Source of the DNA: Notospermus geniculatus
Lineage: Eukaryota; Nemertea; Pilidiophora; Heteronemertea; Lineidae
Assembly (NCBI GenBank): GCA_002633025.1
Contig: NMRB01000295.1
Coordinates: forward strand, 122,599 to 186,598
DNA: 64,000 nucleotides
Reading direction: 5' to 3'
In this document: positions 53,431 through 64,000 of the stretch, in pieces
Position numbering within the stretch: position 1 is the first letter of the stretch
How the letters are laid out: the number at the start of each line of letters is the position of its first letter
Notes under the pieces: model-generated
Told to the model about the DNA's origin: nothing
What the model saw: only the letters and a program-made list of their open reading frames with translations
The model's database searches: none
Translations under genes and position numbers: made by a program

Positions 53431-53431
53431 N
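53431..53431. other. Single-n assembly join at the duplication boundary
   Basis: TCATTGTAA n ATTTCTATTAATT. Homology to copy A begins at the very next base, so the boundary may be an assembly junction and not a biological breakpoint. Confidence 0.85.
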
Positions 53432-54214
53432 ATTTCTATTAATTCAGTCAATTCATCTTTATTACTCACACAATAAATTAAAGCACATGTAAGGAACAGA
53501 TAAAGTTTAAATCAAGATGGTGGAGACAAGGAAATGTAACAGTAGGCGCGGATGCAAGAGGGCGCACCCGGCGCAGGCTCCCCCCGCCCTTTTGGTCAAC
53601 AAAGCACAGGGCCCCCTGTTTCCCAAATGTGGATCCGCCGCTGATTTGACGCTGTAGAGTTTTCGTCGAGAAATTGAAAAGTAGAAATAATTATTATAGG
53701 GAATGTGAGCCGAGAAAGCGGCAAAAATAGCCGAGAAAGGCCGCAAATTACCGGTATGTGAGTAAGAGTTTAATGTATGGAACCATCTGATGGGGTGTAC
53801 GGTTACCGAGAACTTCAGTAAACGACTGTACCCAGCTGTCCTCACTGAAAAGTTTGATACGCAACATTAGTTCGGTTGAATAAACAATTCATGAACATAA
53901 AAGTTCGGTCGAATAAACAATTCATGAACGTTAGTTCGGTTGAGTAAAAGCTTAATCCCTAGTAGGAGGTCATCTGCACGAAATATGAATTACTTGTGAT
54001 AAAGGTATTGTGAGAACTAATATCACAAGATATTTTAAAAACTAAAAGTATAAGTGTGATACTTATCTTTTGTGCTAAACAAAGGATAAGTGTCACACTT
54101 AATAGACAGCCAAGTACATGTAGTTTTTATGAATATGGGCCAGGGTCCATATACATAAACACACTTAAGTCTAAGTGTGATACTTATCTTTTGTGTTGAA
54201 CAAAGGATAAGTGT

Positions 54215-54600
54215 CACACTTAGCCTTAGTTTTATGAACTAGTCAAAAGTACCCGTGGGGCGGGCACAAAGTTAGGGCTTGCACATTGTCGAAATGAACT
54301 CTTGTTGATGAGTTCTAGATGCCGTAGTCAACACGAATACACTTTCCAAGTTTCATCCCAAACGGACCAGGAAAACAAACATTTGACCTTTGACCAAATG
54401 ACCTTGACCTTCCCAAAAATGAACCCCTCAAGGGCAATTCAGGGGTCAACCTACATCCACCCACCAAGTTTGGCGAAAGTCGGCCCAATGACGCCGGAGG
54501 AGTAGGGGAACAAACAGACAAACAAACAAACAAACAAACAAACAGACAAACGTTGCTCAAATTATAGTATGATGATTATAGTATGATGATGATATGGGGC
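54215..54600 (+). repeat. Insertion in copy B with (CAAA)n tail
   Basis: Not present in copy A at the matching place (about 42600). Contains TGACCTTTGACCAAATGACC and ends in a (CAAA)n run at 54510-54551, looking like a retroposed sequence with a simple-repeat tail. Confidence 0.6.
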
Positions 54601-55772
54601 CTGGGTCCATATTCATAAACATACTTAAGTCAAAGTGTACTTACATGTACCTTTTGTGTTGAACAAAGGATAAGTGTCACACTTAGACTTAAGTAGTTTT
54701 ATGAATATGGGCCCTGGGCTATACATGTAAGCTAGGAATCGCATCGTTTAAATTGGCAATACGGCTGCCTCCAAGTTGTATAGCCTCGGTTTCGTTGTGT
54801 GCAAATATTAACATGAAAATGGGTTTTAAAAATTCTGTTGCAGATGGATAAACATCTCTTATACCTGCAAATAACATATTCTCACGTTGTCAGTTTGATG
54901 GCATGAAAAGCCGTGGATTATAACGTTCAGCAGGCCCGTTGTGTGGAATGATTAATTTTGCATGGTGTACCGATTTTATGTCAAATCAGCGTTTGTTTAT
55001 GTGTCAGCGTCGACGCCAGCTGCAGTAAACATTTCGCCTGCTGATACAAAACCCTAGATTATTGATGAATTTTATGGAGTGTAGCGCAGTACATCTCATG
55101 ATATGACCGTTATTGGAAAAGGTCTGATGACCTCGACAGAGTAAACCACTTTTGACTACAAGAAGTGCGACATTTAAAGGGGATTTTTGTGGGAAAGTTT
55201 CCCCATTTCGTTTAGTATTCGTGCATGTACAATCTCGGTCAGAAATTATTAACCACTGACTGGATATTTGTACTCCGTGATCGCCCGATATTTTTGCACC
55301 AATTTTGACGCATGGTAGTAGACCATTTGTCCATCATTAGGCGTAATGATTTTTCTGATCATCTCACACTGCTGCTCACTGGACTTGAAAGCAGAGTACA
55401 AAAATCATTACAAAGTTGCCATTTTTATGTTAAAAATCAAATATTTTGAAAATTTTTGAGGATGACATCCATCTATGCAGAAACTGGAAGATTTTACAGG
55501 TGAAAATTTTCAGGAATTGCGGAGTTTCGAAAATGTCAATCTGACCGGAAAACTTCGAACAGCGGTAAAACCGAAGTCAGCCTATTGATCAGAAAACTCA
55601 CTGCGCCTAATGATGGGCAAATGGTCTAACTACCATGTGTCAAAAATTGGTGAAAAAATATTGGAGGATCATAGAGTAAATTACAAATATCTGGTGGGAC
55701 CGTTTTAAAAGAATTCATTCGAATTTTGATTTTTTTTGGCCGACGAGTTGCGGGTCCGAAGCTAAGTAATAT

Positions 55773-55886
55773 AGAGTTTTCGCAAAGCCCCCGAAACGCC
55801 AACACGAACGTCTATCCTTTTGTTCGGTGCTCTCTACGTGACATCGAACAATGGGTTTGGCGTTTCGGGGACTTTGCGAAAACTCT
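55773..55886. mobile_element. MITE insertion in copy B, AGAGTTTTCGCAAAG ends
   Basis: AGAGTTTTCGCAAAGCCCCC / GGGGACTTTGCGAAAACTCT; same family as 10996-11115. Copy A at 43690-43715 has no element there; about 19 flanking bases differ, so the insertion was accompanied by a small deletion. Confidence 0.85.
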
Positions 55887-56172
55887 TCGGATTTTCTTCT
55901 CCTTTTACTCCGACACTGCCTTCACCAGCTTAAATGACAGCTGCTGTCGAACTGTTTGTGCTTTGGTCGGAATGCAGCGCCATCTTTCTTTGAATGAATG
56001 GCAAAAATTTTGAAACAATGGCTGATGTTCATAAAAGCTAGCAAATGCTTTTACTTCAAGTTCTGTTGTACATTAACATTAGACCTCGCTGTGCAAATCT
56101 TAAGTAAAAACAGTTGCTTACTTTTATGAACACCACCCACTGATTCAATCATCAACGGTAGCAAGCCCCTCT

Positions 56173-56679
56173 ATGGGCGGTTAAACCCGCATTTTAAAGA
56201 CGTTGGCGAAACAAGACATTGAGACACTTTTCAAAGACATGTAGTTCAAAAATAAAACGTTGTGTGTGGCGCCTTTCAAAGACCTTGCAGTTTTAAGACA
56301 AAGACTGTCATACTTTTCAAAGACACAATTCAAAGACAAGACGTTCATACTTTTCAAAGACGTAGTTCCAAATTAAGACGTTGGGTGGCGCCTCATTACC
56401 GCCTCAGTCTCGCGCATGTTCATATAAAACTTATGTCAAGAACCACAAAATAATTTTATATGAACTTGCGCGAGGCTGAGGCGGTAATGAGGCGCCACCC
56501 AACGTCTTAATTTGGAACTACGTCTTTGAAAAGTATGACAGTCTTTGTCTTAAAACTGCAAGGTCTTTGAAAGGCGCCATGCAACGTCTTATTTGTGAAC
56601 TATACACTGTATGTCTTTGAAAAGTGTCTCAACGTCTTGTTTCGCCAACGTCTTAAAAATGCGGGTTTAACCGCCCATA
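56173..56679. mobile_element. 500-bp palindrome, copy B
   Basis: Same element as 43999-44498, about 97% identical, with an extra CACTGT-containing insertion near 56605. Confidence 0.9.
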
Positions 56680-56875
56680 TATACATACCCCACATTTATG
56701 TTCTAGTGAACGAAGACTCAATTCAGAATTGCTTTCGATAGTACACTTTTAATTTCTTTTTAGTAAAATTTTCCGCTCCCGAGCTTCTACGTGCCTGGGA
56801 ACACATTCACAACCTGCAGTACGTGTACGTCGCAAAGGTTTCTCGGGTTGTTCTCAGTGACGTAGGCCTAGTTAA

Positions 56876-57230
56876 TAGAGGAGCTCGACGTCCAAGTTGT
56901 AAACACGATATTCACTTGTCTCGGGCACCAAGCTGCTCGGTCACCCAGCCGAATCTGAGGATCGAACGTTTGTGTCGCACTACCTGCGGAACGAAACGGT
57001 GGGCTGCGCGAGACTACATATTCACTTCAGTACATATCACCGATAATAGGTGGCAGCACAGCGTGGATAGAGAACCAGTGAGTGGTTGAGTGAGTTGCAT
57101 TGGACCGGGCACCAGTCTAACGACCACGGGGCGCTACTGGTGCTGCCACCTTCACGAAGGAATAAAACTAGTTTGCTAGCCACTGTTTGTAAACAAACCA
57201 GTTTGTTTACAACTTGGACGTCGAGCTCCT
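56876..57230. mobile_element. TTAA-flanked element inserted in copy B
   Basis: TTAA at 56872-56875 and 57231-57234; copy A has one TTAA (44689-44692, CCTAGTTAAGTAGC). Terminal AGGAGCTCGACGTCCAAG / CTTGGACGTCGAGCTCCT, 355 bases. Different family from 19288 and 23355. piggyBac/Kolobok-type target choice; non-autonomous. Confidence 0.9.
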
Positions 57231-58191
57231 TTAAGTAGCTGCAGCAGGAAACCTGCCTCTCTAGGCAGGCACCGTCGATCCTATCTACACGCCATCCGCC
57301 AAATATTATGCAGATTGGAGGCAGATGTCAGGCTACCTCCTAATTCGATGTCCAGGACATCCATTATTCCCAAGGAAGCCAGTTGTTGATTGAGTTCGTT
57401 TATATAAACGATTCAGAGCATTTGAATAACTAATTGGCAGACATTGCAACGGATGTAGCCTACATTGTACGGCAGTGCACTAGACAGATTCAAATTCAAA
57501 TATATATTCTGACCAACGCTCTCATCAACGAGCACATACATTCACTTCTAGGCTTGAATATCATTAGGTAGCAATCACCGCAGGTGTAACAATGATGATC
57601 ATTTCCAGACGGGAATCTTATTAAATGTGACGTTCCACAGCAAAACCAGGCGCATGTCGCTATTAGCTTGGCAGGTTGAGACCAATATGTTTGTCAGTTT
57701 CAATATTGTCTGTCTAGTATGAAATCTGAAACGATGTATTTCTTCTATTCTCTCCTGGTGTCATTTCGGTTCGTTGAGGCTCACCTTCTGAGCAACATGC
57801 GCCTGGTTTTGTTGTGGAAGGTCACAAAATGTGCTTTATATCATGATCCCTTAAACTCCCTCTGCAGTTTCAAACCGCTACCAGTACGTTACCCGCGCTC
57901 TGAAACTGCTTCAGTTGATGCGAGCCCCAACGTATCACCAACAGACGGCGTTAGCTGTCCGATTCGGGGAATCTGCCGTGCGACTTGCTGGGTGAACGTA
58001 CCAAATTACATGTACTTTTTCTCGGCCAGCATAAATGAAACAACTGCAGTAGGCCTATACATTATAACCTTCAAAATGCCCGAAACATGAGTGCACACTA
58101 ACTGCTGATAACATCGATCAAATTTGCAAACTTGCGCTTCCAATAGACGTTTGACTTCCCAATCGGAAAAAGTATGAATGTACAGTGTACA

Positions 58192-58495
58192 CACTGTTAG
58201 AAATAACAGAGGATTTTACAGAAAATCTGTGCAGCAGAGTCCCCAGGACTGGATCTGTAAAATTACAGACTTAAATAAATGTTAACAGAGACTTGACTGG
58301 AGGCTGACCAAATTATATTTTCATACTGCTCTCAGAAGGCATCATAATGGGATGTCCAATGGAGTCCAACCAATACAGGAAAGCATGAATCATACCATAT
58401 GTAAATTTACAGAAAGTGCTGGGGACTCTGCTGCAGGCAATTTCTGTAAAATTACAGCAAAATTACTATTGTAAAATTAATAATTTCTAACAGTG
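58192..58495. mobile_element. CACTGTTAGAAAT element, complete in copy B
   Basis: CACTGTTAGAAATAACAGAG at the left, ATAATTTCTAACAGTG at the right; GCAGCAGAGTCCCCAGGACT / GGGGACTCTGCTGCAGGC inside. The copy A counterpart at 46076-46333 has lost its right end. Confidence 0.88.
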
Positions 58496-59199
58496 CATTT
58501 GCACACGTACCATAACCAATCAGAAAGTGTGTTACGGCGGCATCGGTTAAACCTGTGATGATGGCTTATGATTGGATCCCTCGCCAAACAGCGCCCTCTA
58601 TTGATGATCCTTAACTTTTGGCGCCCATCATACCAGTGTTAAGTGGATCTATGCCAGCTGAACACTGGGGACGAGTGCACATGACCCCCAGCCATCAGCC
58701 GCTGTTCCGCTATTGAAGATTTCTATCTGTGAGTGTACCAGACGGAATAAGCTGCGACGTGACAATCGGGGACACATATAGAACGTCGATCGATCTGCCA
58801 CCGTTTCCCAAACAATAAAGGGAAATTTTATACGGAAACGTTGGCAGGTGTTACACCAGTTCATTCGAAGACCTCAACTCCCTGGGGAGCATAGCCGAGC
58901 TAGTCAATCACATGTGCCACCCCTGCCAGCTATACCTTTAACACCTGGGTGAGGTGTGGTAATTGAGGCAAGGAAACTTGCCTAATACTTATTTCATGCC
59001 GACGGCGGGTTCGAACCAGGGACCTCCTCTTCTAGTGGGAGACCCGAGCCAGTAATTGCCGTGTGTGTGCTAATCAAAATCATGCTTTGTTATGGAAACA
59101 AATTGTTAGTATAGCCTGCAGCAGGACACATGACGCCAATTTGTACGTTTTCTTTGGTTGGCATCTGAGAATTCTGTTCGCTTTATCAGATCTTGATAT

Positions 59200-59962
59200 T
59201 AGGGAGGTTTCGCAGATCTGACGAAACACGAAATAGGCCCTAAGAAATTGGACTTCACTTCCATGACGTAATGTATTTCAGGAGATGGTTGGTACCACAA
59301 ATATCGCCTGCAGCAAGAGCGTCTTTCAGCGTATGACGTTAGATCGATAGAGTTACAGTGTGTATTATTAATCTTTGAAATTTATCTTTCGTATCGACTT
59401 CATAGATACGAAGTGAAAATTTAAAAATTCAAGATGCACCGTAACTCTCTCGGTCTTACAAGAGATGCTAAAAGACACACAGGCAGCAGGGACATTTCTG
59501 GTAGCAACCACATTTGGTCCGAGAAATGAAGTTGAATTTCGTAGTTCGTATTTCTTCAGATTAGCGAGGTTTCGCAAATCTGACGAAACACGAAGTACGA
59601 AATACGAAAGTCAACTCCACTCCCAGGGCCTAATGTATTTCTGGAGATAGTTGGTACCACGAATGTCCCTGGTGCCAATGCGTCTTTTGGCATAGGCCTA
59701 CGGTATTATGTAAGATCGAGAGAGTTACATGTACATGTATGATGCATCCTGAATTTTTAAATTTCCGCAAACGAAAGATAAATTTCAAAGTTTAATAAAC
59801 ACCCTAGCTCTATCGGTCTAACGTCATACGCTAAAAGACACTCTTGCAGCAGGCGATTTTTGTGGTACCAACTATCTCCTGAAATACATTACGTCATGGA
59901 ACTGAAGTCCAATTTCGTATTTCGTACTTCGTGTTTCGTCAGATTTACGAAAACGCACTATT
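59200..59962. mobile_element. Two fused TAGGGAGG-type MITEs, copy B
   Basis: Counterpart of 47535-48300, with several small indels. Same junction between the two elements, so the fusion predates the split of copies A and B. Confidence 0.8.
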
Positions 59963-60549
59963 TAGGCGTTATTCCAGTCAGTGCATAGTGCAGAGCTGAT
60001 AGTTTTTAGAGTATCTCAACCGTGTCTTCTGTCAGCTGTTCTTCACGCTTTGCTTAGCTCCACCGCCCCGTCAAACCACCTCAGGGTAACCATACAAGAC
60101 GTATGGGTCCACATTACACGTAGGCTACTGAACGTACATGAGACGAGACGAGAGACGAGAGGTGAGAGCGGAAAATATTGATTTTAATTCCAAGCCAGCC
60201 GTGGTAACGCACCACCATTTTTACGCTACTTCTAATATTGATTTACATCCGTACAAGAACTCAAAATCACTTCTGTCAGGAAAACCAAGCTCATATTCGT
60301 TCTTCTTGATGGGAAAGGTAAATTCATCGTATCAGCTACAGGAGTCACTAGTGGTGGCATACTGAAGTCGGCAGTGATTTAGACTGGTCACGTCTTTGCC
60401 GCTCCACTTCCACGGCGCTACTGTCCTTCGCTCAAAGTCGCGCCGCGGGAGTGGATCGGCAACGCCGGGAACCAGTGTAGCAGTGACTGCTCCACTCCAA
60501 GATTAGTCTGATTCCGCTGCCCCTGGACAGATGGCGCTGACAGTGTATA

Positions 60550-60830
60550 CCAAAATCATAAACAGGTGTGACAGGAATCAACGTACCAGGAATGCAAGTC
60601 CACCAAACAATAGCCCGCTATTGTAAGTCGAATGGTCATGGTCTCTCTAGCCATATATTCTAATCCCTCGATGAACAATAGACCGGACTTTGATTCCAGG
60701 GGGAGTTTGATCCCTGTCACACCGGCATCCAGTTCTACCGTGCAGCACGTTAACAACTGGTGTTGGGGGTCAGCCATTACCGGAAGTGTGGCTGGATTCC
60801 CTGCCACGAGAACTGGCGCATGCGCACTTA
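60550..60830 (-). promoter_or_regulatory. Possible TATA-less promoter with short open frame
   Basis: On the minus strand an NRF1-like site TGCGCATGCGCC (about 60815-60827) and an ETS/GABP-like CACTTCCGGT (about 60780-60789) lie just before ATGGCTGACC at 60777. The frame then stays open to 60556 (MADPQHQLL...). Such motif pairs are typical of animal housekeeping promoters; no domain is recognised and no second exon was found. Confidence 0.25.
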
Positions 60831-61129
60831 TCTACTAGCAGCCGAAATGTGAATCATGGCTGGAACACCCGTAAACACCGATTGAATCAGAATTTGGAGT
60901 CCAACGGACTCGCTATCAAAACTGAACACTTTGGCGATGTAGGCCTAGCAATAGATGATGTGATTATTGATGATAATGTAGGCCTACCGGTAGTTTTTGT
61001 GTCGGTCCCTCCATGCCATGGCAACAGCGTTACCATCCTGGGAGAGTAACGACGCAATCCCTGCTCTCACATTCAAACGGAACCTCAAATTGTCCGGGCT
61101 ACAAAACATCCAAACAACGGAAATGAACA

Positions 61130-61260
61130 GCCACACTAGGCCCTCCTAGCGAATTTTTCGTCCAGAATCTTCACTTTTTCTTTCATATTGAACGACGCCA
61201 TTTTGGAGGAATACCTTCCGGTTGGTGTACGTCATACAGTAGGCCTATTTTGTCCAATCA
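61130..61260 (-). promoter_or_regulatory. Possible promoter: CCAAT, ETS and YY1-like ATG
   Basis: Reading the minus strand: CTGATTGG (CCAAT box), CAACCGGAAGG (ETS), then TCCAAAATGGCGTCG, a YY1-like motif overlapping a start codon. It opens a 21-codon frame (MASFNMKEKVKILDEKFARR). Motif spacing resembles a first exon, but no donor of quality follows. Confidence 0.25.
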
Positions 61261-61426
61261 GAATCAATTCGAAAAATTTGAATCTGACCAATCAACGTCC
61301 GAATTTAGAGGGCGACAGTAGTCTCTTAAATCGTCAGATGTAGAGACTACTCTGTGGTCTAACCAATGAATTTGAATGTACTAACGATGTTTCAAAAATT
61401 ACACAATGAATGGAGTCTCCCTTTAA

Positions 61427-62161
61427 TAGTCCATGAGCCAGACCGATTTTGACTACCAATTTCGTGACCAGATCCAACATGGATTTTTGATCAGTCTGAT
61501 GTCTGAGGTGTCTGAAATCATGTGATGGACATTTCAATTGAGTAGCTTCATACCCCTAATTAAGATTCTTAAAATCGTTCATTGGAATCCCATTGCAATA
61601 CTTACACAGACTTGTATTACAAATTGAGGTGTCTATGTACAGCTAACTTTTTTCTCGCTGGTTTTAGACCCCATAAATGTATTACCAATAGATAGAAATA
61701 TGGCACTTCTCAGTCAGTTAGGCCTGTTTAGAATATGAGATAATTAGTATTTGTTATAAAAATGGCACTTTCAGTGATTTTGATGGATTTGGGGCAAAAT
61801 TTGACATATACGTCATTTCTATGTTACAGCGATGTCATATAATGTTTAAAATATAGCTATTTGATTGAGAGGTGCCATATTTCTATCTATTGGTAATACA
61901 TTTATAGGGTCTAAAACCGGCGAGAAAAAAGTTAGCTGTACATAGACACCTCAATTTGTAATGCAAGTGTGTGTAAGTATTGCAATGGGATTCCAATGAA
62001 CAATTTTAAGAATCTTAATTAGGGGTATGAAGCTACTGAATTGAAATGTCCATCACGTGATTTCAGACACCTCAGACATCAGACTGATCAAAAACCCATG
62101 TTGGATCTGGTCACGAAATTGGTAGTCAAACTGAAAAATTTGGGGTCTGGCTCATGGACTA
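61427..62161. mobile_element. 735-bp long-arm foldback inserted in copy B, TAA duplication
   Basis: TAGTCCATGAGCCAGACC on the left and GGTCTGGCTCATGGACTA on the right; arms about 285 bases (AATTAAGATTCTTAAAATCG etc.). TAA precedes (61424-61426) and follows (62162-62164); copy A reads CCCTTTAATATGTGTAG at 50858-50874 with a single TAA. A 3-bp TAA duplication fits the PIF/Harbinger group. Confidence 0.9.
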
Positions 62162-62334
62162 TAATATGTGTAGTTGTTTTGTATAAACTCAATACATTGT
62201 AATTGTCAGTTAGAGTGGAATTCGTTATTCGTCAGCCTTCAAAGCGTCAGCGCCGTCTCTCAAAAGGCGGCGGAACCAGGCCCCATATTCATAAAACCTT
62301 GCTAGCTTAGTTGGTTGCTAGTTGTGTACACTAG

Positions 62335-64000
62335 CATATTCACCCGTGGCGAGCACATTTTCAGGCAGTTAGTTTGTCTAGAATGTTCTGTGGTAGAGGG
62401 TCTGTTGCTTTATGGATGAGTTTACATGTATTTGGAGAGGGGAAGTTTATTAATTTATCAATCGTTAACCGTCAAATCCATGAGCAGTGAGGAGTTCTGA
62501 CTTTCTAAACAGCAGCATCACATCTGGTTTATTACACAATCAGCCTTATCTCCAGGCTAATGCCAAGGTGACCCAGATTCATGATAGCCAGGTTCACATG
62601 CGTCCCACCGTGTATCTGTTGGTAGTAGGTCACTGCCATTCTTATAGATGGCAGCGCAGGTCACCACACATCAGATTTTCTCTCTTTTTCATACAAACCA
62701 GCACTTCTTTTAAAACCAAAATACCGTCATACAATCTCCTCATATTATACTGTACACATAGGCCGCTCTTTGTAGGTTTTAAGCCCTAACTAAGGAGGAG
62801 ATAGGGCAGAGAGTCCGGTCCACCGTAACTGTGTACAGTCATTACATAGCAGGTATAGCAGATAACAGGTCAACTCAGGTTGATAACAAAATCCAACATG
62901 GCTACCGTCCATTATAGTATAGATTGGTCTGTACAAACTTAGTCTCGCTTGGCCAGACGCTACGGGCTCACCCCTTCGGTAAATCACACTCCGCGTCTGG
63001 CTCTTTTAGAGATTAACAGTCATGACGACCGCGTGATGGCAGCACGGGTCCTTCGGTTTTCTTAACCTCGTTTCCAGGTTGATAATATGGCGAGTGGTCC
63101 ACGGTTGTCTGAGCGAACTATACCCCTGGAGACGAGGTTGGGTTTTCCTGGGAGTAATTTCCGCGGGAATTATGAGTGAGAAAGCGTGGTGATTGGCTGG
63201 AGCCCAGTGGAGTGCCATCTAGTGGTGTTACCGGCTTTTGAGCCCCAAAAGTGCCAGTGTGTAGGAAACCGGGACGTCGGATACACACTGGGGCGGAGTG
63301 TAGTACAAACTGGGCAACAAGCAACTAAGCCTGATCCTGGTAGAGGTATTTGCTGGGTTTTCTCTGGGCTGCTGAGCCTGCCCTCTGTACTAACATCACC
63401 ATTTATAATATACAGGAAGTCAACTTCCAGATTTTGCAAATTTTCGACCTCAACCGGGGTCTTCTTCAGGCTGGCACTTAACAGTACAAGACTCTAGAAT
63501 AGACTGAGCTGAGTCCCTGAAGTAGATCTAAATATCCCTGCAAACAAGATGAGTGAGCAATTAAGAAATGAATAGGGTCCAAGCCCCACAAGGTTGCTGG
63601 ACCTGAAAGGGTGTCTGTAATAAATGGATGGCTGGTTGAGCTGAAAGAAAAGAGATTAATCAATTAAGGCAAGTGTGAATTCCTATACAAAACATGGCTT
63701 GTGTAATTAAGAAAGCCGACGGATGGCTACAGAAGACAAAAGAGGCATTGTAGGCCTAAGCTAAAGCCTGCACACTCTAAACAAATTGATATGAAAACAT
63801 ATGAATGTGGGAAAGATTAAGAAAATGGAGACTGAAAATTACAGAAATGATGGAAAGAATAGGAAAAGAATAGGAAGGGGTAAGGGAAAACAAGGGAAAA
63901 ATTAGCCTACACCAAAAAAATGGAGAACCGTACCCTCACGCAACTCCAGAAAAAATATTAATAAAGGACCTAAGGGAGGGAGGGAACGGGGCCTATGCTG
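62335..64000. other. Right end of window
   Basis: Mostly non-coding. Short pieces at 62930-62945 and 63302-63400 continue the duplication; 63800-63990 is purine-rich. No gene recognised. Confidence 0.45.

Larger units (their letters stand above)
53432..63400 (+). repeat. Segmental duplication, copy B (about 10 kb)
   Basis: Partner of 41229-51250. It begins exactly one base after the single n at 53431. It lacks the insertions at 42017-42441 and 45191-45603 of copy A and has its own at 55773-55886, 56876-57230 and 61427-62161. Confidence 0.95.

Overview
The window is animal genomic DNA, most likely from a marine invertebrate deuterostome (echinoderm, hemichordate or cephalochordate; the species cannot be fixed from sequence alone). 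The evidence is one intron-rich gene with symmetrical phase-1 extracellular-domain exons, assembly gaps (N runs at 20858-20857+160 and 37908-38272, single n at 16171 and 53431), abundant ACATGT and AGGCCTAC low-complexity motifs, tRNA-derived SINEs and a very high density of short foldback elements.

0-12 kb, minus strand: one well-supported gene. Its start codon is at 11993 and it runs leftward out of the window. Twelve exons can be joined in frame: signal peptide, PLAT/LH2-like domain, seven thrombospondin type-1 repeats (TSP1), an EGF domain and a calcium-binding EGF domain, about 641 residues so far. The C-terminus lies beyond position 1. Two of the TSP1 exons are a recent tandem duplication. 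Its introns hold SINE pieces and several foldback MITEs.

12-41 kb: no convincing gene. The DNA is a patchwork of inverted-repeat elements (GTATAC palindromes, elements ending TAGGGAG...CTCCCTA, TTAA-flanked elements, a pogo/Tigger-like end, a three-level nested palindrome at 40.15-40.76 kb) and short tandem duplications. An exon-like open frame at 24.06-24.41 kb is listed with low confidence.

41-63.4 kb: two roughly 10-kb copies of the same sequence in direct orientation (copy A 41229-51250, copy B 53432-63400). The second copy starts exactly at a single n. The copies differ by a few percent and by whole insertions, giving clean filled-site/empty-site pairs for several MITE families. This is either a young segmental duplication or two haplotypes placed in series by the assembler. 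Apart from possible promoter-like motifs and short open frames near 60.5-61.2 kb, no gene is recognisable here.

Nothing in the window resembles a bacterial, phage or CRISPR-type system. The most novel items are the PLAT-TSP1-EGF architecture, the MITE group that keeps the same termini on unrelated interiors, the nested palindrome built from self-complementary 16-mers, and the polymorphic duplication.
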